From: Dyadobacter endophyticus
GTDB taxonomy: Bacteria > Bacteroidota > Bacteroidia > Cytophagales > Spirosomataceae
Reading direction: 5' to 3'
NCBI RefSeq assembly: GCF_014641595.1
Contig: NZ_BMIA01000001.1
Coordinates: 2,542,426 to 2,606,425, forward strand
Length of the DNA stretch: 64,000 nt
Part shown: positions 11,001-19,405 of the stretch, in pieces
Position numbering within the stretch: position 1 is the stretch's first letter
Layout: each line of letters opens with the position of its first letter
Notes under the pieces: generated by a model
Told to the model about the DNA's origin: nothing
The model's database searches: none
Seen by the model: only the letters and a program-made list of their open reading frames with translations
Translations under genes and position numbers: made by a program

Positions 11001-12218
11001 GCATTGCAATTGAAATGCAGCACCGACGATTCGCAGCAAAACTGGCTGTATATCAAGGTATCCGACACCGGCATCGGTATTTCGACCGAAAATCACGAAA
11101 AAATATTCGACCGGTTCTTCCAGGACGAGGCCGACGCTTCGGTACTCAACCAGGGCAGCGGGATCGGTCTTTCCATTGTCAGAGAGTTTGTGCAAATGCA
11201 TGGCGGGTTCATCACTGTCGGCAACAATGCGGGTAAGGGTAGCATTTTCACTGTCGCGTTGCCTTGTGAAACGTTGGTGTTCAACCCTGTCGAAATTACG
11301 CCAGCGGATGCAGCCGCGGCTCCTTTCGCGGACATTGTTCTACCTGAAAAAGTCGCCGGACCGGCCGGTAAAATACCGCCAGCCCCCGATGAAATGCCGC
11401 GCAACGGTTTGCCGCGCAACGGTTTGCCGGGCAACGACTTGCCCCGAATCCTGATCGTGGAGGATAATGTGGAGTTCAGGCATTATCTCAAAGAGAACCT
11501 GGAAACGCATTACCGTGTGCTGGAAGCGGCTGATGGCCGGGAAGGCTGGCAAAAAGCATTAAGCTACCACCCCGAGCTGATCGTAAGCGACATCGCGATG
11601 CCGGAAATGGATGGGCTGGCCATGAGCGAAAAAATCAAATCCGATAAACGGACCAGCCACATCCCGATCATTCTCCTCACGGCGTCGAGCGGCGAAGAAC
11701 AGCAATTGAAAGGGCTCAGCTCCGGGGCAAACGATTACCTGACCAAGCCTTTTAATTTTGAAATACTGAATGTGAAGATCAATAACCTGCTGCTGCTCAA
11801 CCGGCTGCTTAAAGATGTGTATTCGAGGCAGATACAAATGTCGGGCCGTGATGTGGCAATCGAATCCGGGGATGTAAAACTGCTCCGCGACATGCTTTCG
11901 TATATCGACGACAACCTGAATTCACCACAGCTCAGTGTAGAAAACCTCGCCCGGCATGTGGGCATGAGCCGGGGGACGCTTTATACCAAAGTACTGGAAA
12001 TCAGCGGACAAACACCCATCGAGTTTATCCGGTCGATCAAATTGGAAAAAGCTGCGCTATTGCTCGAAAAAAGCGATATGAATGTTTCGCAGATCTCCTA
12101 CACGGCCGGTTTTGCCACGCCCAACTATTTCACCAAGTCGTTCAAGGCCAAATTCAACATGCTCCCTTCCGAATACATGGCAATGAAGCGCAAGCCATTT
12201 TTACACGCATCACATTGA
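8046..12218 (+). CDS. Hybrid two-component system sensor kinase / response regulator (PUL1 regulator)
   Basis: A 1390-residue one-piece signalling protein. Order of parts: signal peptide; about 14 two-component regulator beta-propeller repeats (roughly residues 30-660, with repeated GLLWFATDDGLNKFD-like units); Y_Y_Y domain (about 690-795); membrane helix (about 801-820); HisKA with phospho-His860 (LSHEFRTPISL); HATPase (NLLSNAFKFTPEGG); receiver domain with phospho-Asp1182 (LIVSDIAMPEMDGL); AraC-type HTH at the C-terminus. The periplasmic propeller senses an oligosaccharide and the HTH activates the PUL. The start is TTG: the frame has a stop at 8028-8030 and no ATG before the signal peptide ends, so TTG at 8046 or 8052 is required. 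It is divergent from SusC and shares the regulatory region at 7811-8045. Confidence 0.95.
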   Translation: MKLKQTRPFLLLPICFLLLFIGVGRTAMGQNEQPRFTAITSMDGLSSNTVTAILKDRYGLLWFATDDGLNKFDGTGFTVYRHRKTDPNSLKSNDISALYEDRAGRIWVGTIMGSLHLYDRRKDSFVRIKTYHSINSICGDGQGKIWIGTTQGLIIVDPLTFEIKTFAAVPGTPAQVAGKHVHRIFRDRQQQMWVGTGNGLFRYLNKHNRFFSIDYRAAERYQAGAEFVTSIEEDSTGSMWVGTQNGLFVLSAEGKQIRRFSYQPGNSHSISNNMIFSVAAQSREEVWVGTDGGLNIIDTRTGGITHRSPDPRTPFSITNKSIRSILTDPAGITWLGTYKGGVNKYDRSLMLFGLKRCDPYDPYGLSAPFVTSFAEHSDGRIFVGTDDGGVNLYDRKTNLFRKYAIHPRNKAASSGLAVLSLKLTAPDALWIGTFQDGLFRLNPATGRYEQFTQGTEAGSLGNNNIFALTKDKKGRLWIGTNGGGVNIFHPETEQFERLFDQNISLPNRIIPLNAYIRDILEDRHGKMWIASHGTGIAVFDPESRTSVLLDRDKAALPSNNVLSLLEDSRGNIWAGTGGEGLALFNPKTRKFITFGVNEGLSSGMINKVLEDAQGRIWVSTNEGISFFDIHKKKFTNYTTHNGLQNNTFALGAGLRTSDNLLFFGGIAGFNYIDTHGLKRNQGQTPVILRDLKVGNRTITSADSGMIDADISVAQSIRLDYKQNFSIAYGALNYTNPEQTAYRYRLVGLQNEWQQAGKAATASYTNLSPGDYRFEVQASSDDSDWSSPPATVAVIVKPPFYLTIYAYIFYVLAPVAAVFLMRRRGIRRLHRKFREEQARRETERAQELDRLKIKFLTNLSHEFRTPISLILAPVDNLLGQEQRHQPQIAAIRRNAKRLLNLVDQLLDFKNLQEQELKADLRRADIVPFIRDACDSFSDLSQRKRIRFTFDSAVEHLLIDFDAGKMERVLFNLLSNAFKFTPEGGEVALQLKCSTDDSQQNWLYIKVSDTGIGISTENHEKIFDRFFQDEADASVLNQGSGIGLSIVREFVQMHGGFITVGNNAGKGSIFTVALPCETLVFNPVEITPADAAAAPFADIVLPEKVAGPAGKIPPAPDEMPRNGLPRNGLPGNDLPRILIVEDNVEFRHYLKENLETHYRVLEAADGREGWQKALSYHPELIVSDIAMPEMDGLAMSEKIKSDKRTSHIPIILLTASSGEEQQLKGLSSGANDYLTKPFNFEILNVKINNLLLLNRLLKDVYSRQIQMSGRDVAIESGDVKLLRDMLSYIDDNLNSPQLSVENLARHVGMSRGTLYTKVLEISGQTPIEFIRSIKLEKAALLLEKSDMNVSQISYTAGFATPNYFTKSFKAKFNMLPSEYMAMKRKPFLHASH
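11395..11439 (+). repeat. Three 15-bp tandem repeats in the kinase-receiver linker
   Basis: Three in-frame copies of TGCCGCGCAACGGTT (the third diverged) encode the repeated peptide LPRNG between the HATPase and receiver domains. A period of 15 bp keeps the reading frame, so copy number changes would lengthen or shorten the linker without breaking the protein. Confidence 0.75.
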
Positions 12219-12253
12219 ATTACATTATTTTAAATAAAATCGGATTGTTCCGG

Positions 12254-14215
12254 ATGAAGATTTCAAAACTCCTGACCTTGTTCCTCTTCTGCGCGGCCAT
12301 ACCGCTGCACGCGCAGATACGCTTGCCGAAACTGATTTCAGACCATATGGTTTTGCAGCGTGACCAGCCGCTGAAAATATGGGGCTGGGCCTCGCCGAAA
12401 GAAAAGATTACGCTTCAATTTGATCGCAAAACCTTTAAAACGACGGCCACCGCAGCCGGAAAGTGGGAAATAGCGCTTCCCGCACATTCCGCGGGTACCG
12501 GTTATTCGATGGTTTTGAAGGGCAGGAGTGAAATCCGCATTACCGACATTGCATTCGGCGACGTGTGGCTTTGCAGCGGGCAAAGCAATATGGTGATCAA
12601 CATGGAGCGTGTGAAGGAGCGGTTTCCGGCAGACATTACGTCGGCCAGCTACCCCGAAATCCGTAATTTCTTCGTCCCCACGCTCACGAGCCTGGGCGGG
12701 CCCGCGGAAGACTTCCCAAAAGGCGAATGGAAAACCGCCAGTCCGGAAAACGTGCTGACATTCGGGGCCGTCGCCTACTTTTTTGCTCGGGAAATTTACG
12801 AAAAACACAAGGTGCCGATCGGTATTATTAATAGCTCCGTGGGAGGAACGCCCATTGAGGCGTGGATCGGCGAGGGTGGTTTTAAGGATTTTGAAAATAT
12901 CCGGCAAACCATCGCACAGAACAAGGATACGAGCTATGTCAATGCATTTGCCCGCATCGTGACCGCGGTCCCGCAAGAGCGCACAGTGGCGGACGCGGGG
13001 CGGGCGGAGCACTGGGAAAGCGATGCATACCAGCCCAAAGGTTGGAGAAATTTCAATATTCCGGGTTATTGGGAAGATCAGGGATTGAAGGCGCTGGACG
13101 GCGTGGTGTGGTTCCGAAAAACAATTGAAGTGCCCCAAAACTGGGTAGGGAAGCCTGTCAAACTGTACATGGGGCGCATTGTGGATGCGGATGAAATGTA
13201 TGTCAATGGCAAGAAAATCGGCAATATCACCTACCAATACCCGCCCCGGCGGTACGAAATCCCGAGCGGTTTGCTCAAAGCGGGGCGGAATACCTTTGTC
13301 GTAAGGGTTACCAATTCGTCGGATAAGGGCGGATTTGTGCCCGATAAGCCCTATTTCATGACCACCGGGAGCGACACGATCGATTTGAAGGGCACCTGGC
13401 AGTACAAAGTCGGCGAGGTATTTCCACCCGGTCGAAATACCGCTACCCCGCGCCTCGTGCACCAGAACCAGCCGACGGCGTTGTACAATGCGATGATTGC
13501 GCCGGTTTTACCACTGAAAATCAAGGGATTTTTATGGTACCAGGGCGAGTCCAACACCGGAAACCCGGAGCCTTACAACGCATTGCTCCCAGCGCTGATC
13601 AAGGACTGGCGGGCGCATTGGCACGACGACCATCTGCCTTTCCTGGTTGCGCAGCTGCCCAATTTCCAGGACATCGATTACACCCCGGCGGAAAGCAACA
13701 TTGCGTTGCTGCGGGAGGCGCAGAATAAGGCCCTCACGCTGCCCAATACCGCCGTGGCCGTCACGATCGACCTGGGCGAATGGAACGATATTCACCCGCT
13801 TAATAAAAAAGATATTGGTAAACGGCTGGCGCTCGCCGCCCGAAACCTCGCATACGGAGAGAAAGACGTGATTTACTACGGCCCGGTGCTGAAATCGTAC
13901 AGCACTGAAAACGAAAAGATTATATTAACATTCGACCATGTGGGCGATGGCATTTTTTCGTCCGACAGTGAAACATTACGCTGGTTTGCCGTCGCAGGTG
14001 ACGACCGGAAATTCTATTGGGCGGAGGCTGAAATACTCGGAAAAGACCGGGTCGCATTGCGCAGCGGGCAGGTTACATCGCCTAAATACGTTCGCTATGC
14101 CTGGCAGGATAACCCGGAAGGCGTCAATTTTTATAATTCAGCCGGGCTGCCAGCCTCCCCTTTTCGGACGGACGGCCAGGGGGCAGAGGCTATTCAAAGC
14201 CATTCAACACATTAA
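12254..14215 (+). CDS. SGNH-type sialate O-acetylesterase family protein, probably xylan deacetylase
   Basis: A 653-residue secreted esterase. The start was set at the ATG at 12254 because it opens a clean signal peptide (MKISKLLTLFLFCAAIPLHA); a longer reading from a TTG at 12215 overlaps the regulator stop and only adds residues in front of the signal. Motifs: SDHMVLQRDQPLKIWGWA, the nucleophile Ser111 in WLCSGQSNM, GGTPIEAW, WYQGESN and the late D-x-H (NDIHPL). A galactose-binding-like insert interrupts the SGNH fold (about residues 260-370). No sialidase or sialic-acid gene is nearby. The gene follows the xylan regulator and precedes the GH67 gene, so removal of acetyl groups from glucuronoxylan is the best inference. 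Confidence 0.9.
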   Translation: MKISKLLTLFLFCAAIPLHAQIRLPKLISDHMVLQRDQPLKIWGWASPKEKITLQFDRKTFKTTATAAGKWEIALPAHSAGTGYSMVLKGRSEIRITDIAFGDVWLCSGQSNMVINMERVKERFPADITSASYPEIRNFFVPTLTSLGGPAEDFPKGEWKTASPENVLTFGAVAYFFAREIYEKHKVPIGIINSSVGGTPIEAWIGEGGFKDFENIRQTIAQNKDTSYVNAFARIVTAVPQERTVADAGRAEHWESDAYQPKGWRNFNIPGYWEDQGLKALDGVVWFRKTIEVPQNWVGKPVKLYMGRIVDADEMYVNGKKIGNITYQYPPRRYEIPSGLLKAGRNTFVVRVTNSSDKGGFVPDKPYFMTTGSDTIDLKGTWQYKVGEVFPPGRNTATPRLVHQNQPTALYNAMIAPVLPLKIKGFLWYQGESNTGNPEPYNALLPALIKDWRAHWHDDHLPFLVAQLPNFQDIDYTPAESNIALLREAQNKALTLPNTAVAVTIDLGEWNDIHPLNKKDIGKRLALAARNLAYGEKDVIYYGPVLKSYSTENEKIILTFDHVGDGIFSSDSETLRWFAVAGDDRKFYWAEAEILGKDRVALRSGQVTSPKYVRYAWQDNPEGVNFYNSAGLPASPFRTDGQGAEAIQSHSTH

Positions 14216-14245
14216 ATCACGCTTCCACCGGAACCAACCTTATTT

Positions 14246-16378
14246 ATGATGGTACTTACAAAAACCCTTTTTCACAGTAAGATTCAAAACCTGGCCCTGC
14301 TGCTGCTCCTTTTTGTAGCTATCTCAAACAATGCCTCGGCTGACGACGGCTACCGGCTCTGGCTCAAATATGACCGCATTCAAAATACCACTATAAGCGC
14401 TACTTATAGCAAGTCATTCAATTTCATAGCCTTATCCGGCAACAGCGACATTCTGAACAATGCTGTCAAAGAACTTCAAACCGGCCTTACCGCCATGCTC
14501 GGCAAGCCAATTCCGATCGTGAAGACACCGGTCATTAACCAAGGCGGCATTATCCTGACCATTTCGGCCAACGGAGCATCCGGTGACGGGTATTCGATTC
14601 AAATGCAGTCAGGAAATACCGTGATTACCGCTTCGAAAGACGCTGGCGTACTTTATGGCAGTTTTGCCCTGCTCCGGCATTTGCAGCAGCATTTACCCGT
14701 CGAAAAAGTGGTAGTTCAGAGCAGTCCGAAGATCCAGTTGCGGATGCTGAACCATTGGGATAACCCCGAAGGACCCATCGAGCGCGGGTACGCGGGGTCG
14801 TCGTTATGGAAATGGTACGAGCTGCCCGAGACCGTCGATCCGCGTTACACTGATTATGCGAGAGCCAATGCGTCGATCGGGATTAATGGTACCGTGGTGA
14901 ACAATGTGAATGCGAGTGCCCGGTTTTTGACGGCTGAATACGTGCACAAAGTGGCTGCATTGGCCGGCGTTTTCAGGAAGTTTGGGATTAAAACCTATCT
15001 GTCTATTCATTTTGCCGCCCCAAAAACGCTCGGCGGGTTGAAGACTTCCGACCCGCTCGATCCGGAAGTGCGGAAATGGTGGATTGAAAAGACGAAGGAA
15101 ATTTACAGCATTATCCCCGATTTCGGAGGGTTTTTGGTAAAAGCCAATTCCGAAGGCGAACCTGGCCCGCAGGATTACGGCCGCACCCATGCCGATGGCG
15201 CCAATATGCTGGCCGAAGCGCTGGCACCATTCAATGGCGTGGTGATCTGGCGGGCTTTCGTTTACAAGGCCGATCCAAATGCAGATCGTTTCAAAGCAGC
15301 CTACGACGAATTCGCCACGCTCGACGGAAAGTTTGCGAAAAATGTCATTGTCCAGGTCAAAAACGGCCCGATCGATTTCCAGCCGCGCGAGCCATTTTCA
15401 CCGCTGTTCGGCAATATGCCCCGCACGCCGTTGGGCATGGAGTTCCAGCTCACCCAGGAATACCTTGGCTTCGCGACGCATTGGGTTTACGAGGCCCCGA
15501 TTTTCAAGGAGTGCCTCGACGCCGATACTTATGTTAAAGGCAAAGGCTCCACCGTCGCCACGATTGTGGACGGTTCGCTGCACAATTACCGATTAACCTG
15601 CATGGCTGGCGTGGCCAATACCGGTTCCGACCGTAACTGGACCGGCAATCCCATGGCCCAGGCCAACTGGTACGCATTCGGGCGGCTGGCCTGGGATCAC
15701 ACCCTGAGCCCGGAAGCCATCGCGCGCGAATGGACACAACTCACATTAACCACCGAGCCAAAGCACGTCTCGGCGATCAGCGACATCATGCTGCGGTCGA
15801 GGGATATTTATGTGGATTACAATACGCCGCTCGGTCTCTCGCGCCCGTGGACGGGCAGCCATTACGCGCCCGAACCGTGGCAAAACCGCAGCTCGCGCCC
15901 CGACTGGACGGCCATTTACTACCACCGCGCCGACTCGTTGGGATTGGGATTCGACCGCACCGCCACCGGCAGCAATGCATTACTGCAATACCGGCCCGAA
16001 GTAAGCCGCACCTGGCTCAATGCGGAAACTTGCCCGCTTCCCTATTTGCTTTGGTTCCATCACATTCCCTGGTCGCAAAAACTCAGCTCCGGCCGAAACC
16101 TCTGGGATGAACTTTGCCACCGGTTCTACACTGGCGCCGACTCAGTATTGTGGATGCAAAAACAATGGGCCGGCGTTGCGTCCTCCATTGACCCGGCGAT
16201 CCACTCCGACGTTACCGGCAGGCTCGCGAAGCAATATAATGAGGCGATCTGGTGGCGGGATGCGTGGGTGTTGTATTTGCAGACATTCTCTAAAAAGCCC
16301 ATTCCCGCCATTTATCCTAAACCGGAAAAGACATTGGAAGAAGTTAAGAAGCGTGTTAATGTGTATTTGATGAGGTGA
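14246..16378 (+). CDS. Alpha-glucuronidase, GH67
   Basis: A 710-residue protein with an N-terminal signal peptide (to about residue 32, ending NNASAD). It matches GH67 alpha-glucuronidases in length and sequence, with the hallmark NHWDNPEGPIERGYAG near residue 170, the central barrel segments GFLVKANSEGEPGPQDYGR and VIWRAFVYKADPN, and a C-terminal helical region. GH67 enzymes remove (4-O-methyl)-D-glucuronate from the non-reducing end of aldouronic acids made from glucuronoxylan. The signal peptide suggests a periplasmic enzyme. It lies 30 bp after the acetylesterase and completes the rightward half of PUL1. It is one of the firmest substrate clues in the window. Confidence 0.95.
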   Translation: MMVLTKTLFHSKIQNLALLLLLFVAISNNASADDGYRLWLKYDRIQNTTISATYSKSFNFIALSGNSDILNNAVKELQTGLTAMLGKPIPIVKTPVINQGGIILTISANGASGDGYSIQMQSGNTVITASKDAGVLYGSFALLRHLQQHLPVEKVVVQSSPKIQLRMLNHWDNPEGPIERGYAGSSLWKWYELPETVDPRYTDYARANASIGINGTVVNNVNASARFLTAEYVHKVAALAGVFRKFGIKTYLSIHFAAPKTLGGLKTSDPLDPEVRKWWIEKTKEIYSIIPDFGGFLVKANSEGEPGPQDYGRTHADGANMLAEALAPFNGVVIWRAFVYKADPNADRFKAAYDEFATLDGKFAKNVIVQVKNGPIDFQPREPFSPLFGNMPRTPLGMEFQLTQEYLGFATHWVYEAPIFKECLDADTYVKGKGSTVATIVDGSLHNYRLTCMAGVANTGSDRNWTGNPMAQANWYAFGRLAWDHTLSPEAIAREWTQLTLTTEPKHVSAISDIMLRSRDIYVDYNTPLGLSRPWTGSHYAPEPWQNRSSRPDWTAIYYHRADSLGLGFDRTATGSNALLQYRPEVSRTWLNAETCPLPYLLWFHHIPWSQKLSSGRNLWDELCHRFYTGADSVLWMQKQWAGVASSIDPAIHSDVTGRLAKQYNEAIWWRDAWVLYLQTFSKKPIPAIYPKPEKTLEEVKKRVNVYLMR

Positions 16379-16394
16379 TGTTGATCAGGAACGT

Positions 16395-16946
16395 TCAGTT
16401 TCCCGGACGGGACTCGTTCATTTGCCGCTCTTTTATCCGCTGCTCGGCCAGGGTTTCGACATTGTGGGCTTTACGCTCCTCGTCGCTGACTTTGGTCGAG
16501 TCGATGCGGTACCGTTCAAATTTTGCGTTGGGACCCATTTTTACATATTGGGTCCCGTAAATCTGCGGCTGGCCTTTCCGCATCAGGTGCCTGTCGATAG
16601 CCGCGGCGAGCAGCCATTTATTGGTATTGCTATCCAGTTCGATAGCCTTTTTCATTAACGTTATGGCCTTACTGGAAGCAAGGGTATCTATGCCGTGTTG
16701 AAAGATCATTGCACTGTGATAATAGTCCTTTCCTGTTCGCACCTTGTTCGAATCGAGAAGCTCATTCACGCGGGTACGCCTCTGTGCGTCATCCTTGTTC
16801 AGTTGGGTCCAGTTGATGTTCTGGGCTTTTCTGGCCGACTGGTCTTCATTATACATCCTGAGAATTTCGGCGTTATCGACCGCCTGTGCAAAGACGGGCG
16901 CACGGCCGATGAATGCTATCGATACAATAATGATTGCCAGCCTCAT
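16395..16946 (-). CDS. DUF6624-like secreted protein of unknown function
   Basis: A 183-residue protein with a signal peptide (MRLAIIIVSIAFIGRAPVFAQ). The body resembles DUF6624: an early YNEDQSARKA segment, a central stretch about elapsed or queued items (DYYHSAMIFQHGIDTL), LLAAAIDRHLMRKGQPQIYGTQY, and a short basic tail. The function of this family is not known to me. It converges with the GH67 gene (16 bp gap) and lies after the end of PUL2, so it is probably its own transcription unit. A candidate -7 element (TACTTTTG read leftward, 16979-16986) lies 33 bp before its ATG, without a matching -33 box. Confidence 0.75.
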   Translation of the reverse strand: MRLAIIIVSIAFIGRAPVFAQAVDNAEILRMYNEDQSARKAQNINWTQLNKDDAQRRTRVNELLDSNKVRTGKDYYHSAMIFQHGIDTLASSKAITLMKKAIELDSNTNKWLLAAAIDRHLMRKGQPQIYGTQYVKMGPNAKFERYRIDSTKVSDEERKAHNVETLAEQRIKERQMNESRPGN

Positions 16947-17034
16947 ACTGATGTTTATTTAAATGTCAATATTGGTGACAAAAGTATTCGATGGTCAAAT
17001 CATACTGGCGTTAACTACTACTTCCAACTTGCAT

Positions 17035-18333
17035 TCAGGGACGAACACCTTCACCGTACCTTAACAGGCTCTTGTCGGGCACGAGCGGGCCCATGAGGAA
17101 GAGCATGATCAGCAGCCCGACGAGCGCCACCAGCCCGAAACCCAGGAAAAGGATGTTGTAAGCGTAATGGTAGCCCATTTCCGCAGCATTGTTTTTAAGG
17201 ATAATCCCCGATACGGACTGAAAAACGGCGCCGCCAAGTCCGGTACCGACGCAAGCCATGCCCCATACTGAGGCAGCCGAGTTCTTTGGCACCACATCAG
17301 CCGGAAATGTAAGCGTGTTGGCCGTGTAGGCCGTGTAGCCGAAACCCGCCAGTCCGAAGACAATCAGTGCCGAAATAGGCGTCGAGATCACGAATGGCCC
17401 GGCAAGCAGCGGCAATATCATAATGAGACTCGCGATGGTGACCGCCACTTTCCTTGCGCGCGGGATAGGCATGCCTCTTTTGATAATGTATTGAGTGAAA
17501 TAGCCGCCCGCAATGTTACCGACGTCGGCGATGACGAAGGGAATCATGGCCAGCCAGCCGATTTGCTTCATTTCGAGGTGATGCACATCCACCAGGTAGC
17601 GGCCGATCCAGAACGTTACGAAGTACCAGACAGGGTCCATGAAGGTTTTGGATAAGGTAAACATCCGCACGAACCGCGTTTTCAGGAGCGCCTTTACCGG
17701 TACTCGAAAGGCCTCCTTCTTTTCCTCTTTATTTTCTTTGGGAGTGTAATAAATAAACCAAAACGCTACCAGCCACAAATACCCGCAGACCGCCAGAATA
17801 ACGAATGTCGCCTGCCAGCCGTAGTTTACGCCCAGTAATGCCACCAATGGCGGGACAATCACTGCACCCAATGCAGAGCCGCTGTTGAAGATCCCCGAGG
17901 CCGTGGACCTTTCGTGCGGCGGGAACCATTCGGTGGTAAGCCGGATGGCGGCGGGCCAGTTTCCCGCCTCGCCGATCCCGAGCATAAACCTGCAAACGCC
18001 AAACTGAAAGGGTGTTGAAGCAAACGCGTGGACGAGCCCGGCCGTTGTCCAGAATGCCATGCAAAGGGAATACCCTACCCTGGTACCGAGGCGGTCGATT
18101 ACAAAGCCGGAGAATGCATTCGAGATCATGTAGGCCGCGAAAAATGCGGTACCGATGTAGCCGAATGCATCGTCCGGGATGAGTTTGCGCAGCTCCCCCT
18201 CCGCGCTCAGGTAGTTGAACGACAGCCTGTGTACGTAGTTCAGGACCGTCGCCAGGAAGGCCATTCCGACCATGACCCATCGCATCCCCGACATTTTGAT
18301 CGCCGGGGACACGGGTATTTGATTTTCTACCAT
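17035..18333 (-). CDS. MFS transporter, ACS family (ExuT/hexuronate- or aldonate-type)
   Basis: A 432-residue, 12-helix major facilitator protein. Features of the anion:cation symporter branch include RWVMVGMAFLATVLNYVHRL in helix 1, the loop motif GFVIDRLGTRVGYS after helix 2 and LGIGEAGNWPAAIRLTTEWF in helices 4-5. ACS carriers bring in hexuronates, galactonate and related sugar acids with protons. It is the last gene of the PUL2 operon, downstream of three sugar-acid catabolic genes, so inner-membrane uptake of the acid processed by that pathway is the natural inference. The exact substrate cannot be read; glucuronate freed by the neighbouring GH67 enzyme is an alternative. Confidence 0.88.
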   Translation of the reverse strand: MVENQIPVSPAIKMSGMRWVMVGMAFLATVLNYVHRLSFNYLSAEGELRKLIPDDAFGYIGTAFFAAYMISNAFSGFVIDRLGTRVGYSLCMAFWTTAGLVHAFASTPFQFGVCRFMLGIGEAGNWPAAIRLTTEWFPPHERSTASGIFNSGSALGAVIVPPLVALLGVNYGWQATFVILAVCGYLWLVAFWFIYYTPKENKEEKKEAFRVPVKALLKTRFVRMFTLSKTFMDPVWYFVTFWIGRYLVDVHHLEMKQIGWLAMIPFVIADVGNIAGGYFTQYIIKRGMPIPRARKVAVTIASLIMILPLLAGPFVISTPISALIVFGLAGFGYTAYTANTLTFPADVVPKNSAASVWGMACVGTGLGGAVFQSVSGIILKNNAAEMGYHYAYNILFLGFGLVALVGLLIMLFLMGPLVPDKSLLRYGEGVRP

Positions 18334-18365
18334 TCAAATGCAGGTTTTAGAATGTAAACGGAACG

Positions 18366-19370
18366 TCAGAGCTGGAATAGCGGGCTAAGTCGCGGTGTAT
18401 CGGACGAAACCGACAGTCTGTTTTGAAGCGGCCTCCCCTGCCCTTCCCAATGCACGGTCATGAGGTCGTTGCTTTCGAGCAGCAGCTTGCTTCCGAAACT
18501 GAACGCGTCGGCACCGAAGAAATGCACGTGGGCCTGTAAAGGAAGCCTGTGGCCAGGGTATTTGAAATGGTGGTATTCGAGGTTTTCAAGACTGTGGGCC
18601 ATATTTTGCTCGCCGGTTTGGATATCGGCGCTCCATTTTACCTGCTCGTTGGCCGACACCTGTACATGACCTTTAATATACCCAAAATCACCTCCTACTA
18701 CCAGCTCCGGGCCGATTGCACATTGCCTCAGCTTGGAGGGTGCGAGGTAGAGGTAGTTCTTTTTCTCCATCACGTGATCGGAAAACTCGTTCCCGGTCGC
18801 GAAGCCGATCCGGTGCGGCGTACCTTCCCGGTCGACGATGTAAATGCCGGCAATTTCCGGCTCTTCGCCCCCATCGTCGCCGAAGTCCGGTACTTCGAGC
18901 GTTTCGCCGTGTGCCCTCAGTACTGAGCCGTTGCCTTTGTAAAACCACTCCGGCTGAACGCCGATCTCACCGGGCTCCGGAAAGCCGTTTTCCACGCCCC
19001 ATTCGTACATGATGATGCTGTCGGTGGGCTTGGTACCCTCGGTCGCGGCGTGCATCGCCTGGCGGTTGAGGGCGCTGTTTTTGTGTGTAAGGCCGGTTCC
19101 GGCTACCAGGCAGCGGAACGGGTCGCCCGGGCAATCGAATGCCGGGAGCAGCTTCCATTCACTGGTTCCCGCATACACGTCGTCGTAATGCAGTTTCGTT
19201 TCCGAGCGCGCGGCCAGCAGCAACTCCACGAGCGTCTTTTTAGTATCGATGGCCTCCATTGCGGCTTCGTAAACCGATTTGGCGCCATTTAAAAGCACCA
19301 ACGAAGGTTCTTCCACCCTGGCCAGGGCGCGCCCGTGCTGCGGGTGTGAGATCTGTACGATTCTTGTCAT
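18366..19370 (-). CDS. AraD1/GguC family protein (fumarylacetoacetase fold), sugar-acid catabolism
   Basis: A 334-residue soluble protein starting at the ATG at 19370 (MTRIVQISHP); an upstream in-frame ATG at 19388 would add six residues. The C-terminal half shows the fumarylacetoacetate-hydrolase fold pattern: acidic metal ligands near GEEPEIAGIYIVD, then GFATGNEFSDHVMEK and LRQCAIGPELVVGG. Such proteins occur in pentonate and deoxysugar-acid pathways as dehydratases or diketo-acid hydrolases. Here it follows an enolase-superfamily dehydratase and an SDR, the same trio of folds as the bacterial L-rhamnonate route in which an FAH-fold hydrolase splits 2,4-diketo-3-deoxyrhamnonate to pyruvate and lactate. 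That role is inference; a 2-keto-3-deoxyarabinonate dehydratase role is the main alternative. Confidence 0.82.
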   Translation of the reverse strand: MTRIVQISHPQHGRALARVEEPSLVLLNGAKSVYEAAMEAIDTKKTLVELLLAARSETKLHYDDVYAGTSEWKLLPAFDCPGDPFRCLVAGTGLTHKNSALNRQAMHAATEGTKPTDSIIMYEWGVENGFPEPGEIGVQPEWFYKGNGSVLRAHGETLEVPDFGDDGGEEPEIAGIYIVDREGTPHRIGFATGNEFSDHVMEKKNYLYLAPSKLRQCAIGPELVVGGDFGYIKGHVQVSANEQVKWSADIQTGEQNMAHSLENLEYHHFKYPGHRLPLQAHVHFFGADAFSFGSKLLLESNDLMTVHWEGQGRPLQNRLSVSSDTPRLSPLFQL

Positions 19371-19405
19371 GTTTTGCATTAATATCATTTAAAAAATCAT
19401 ACGTA

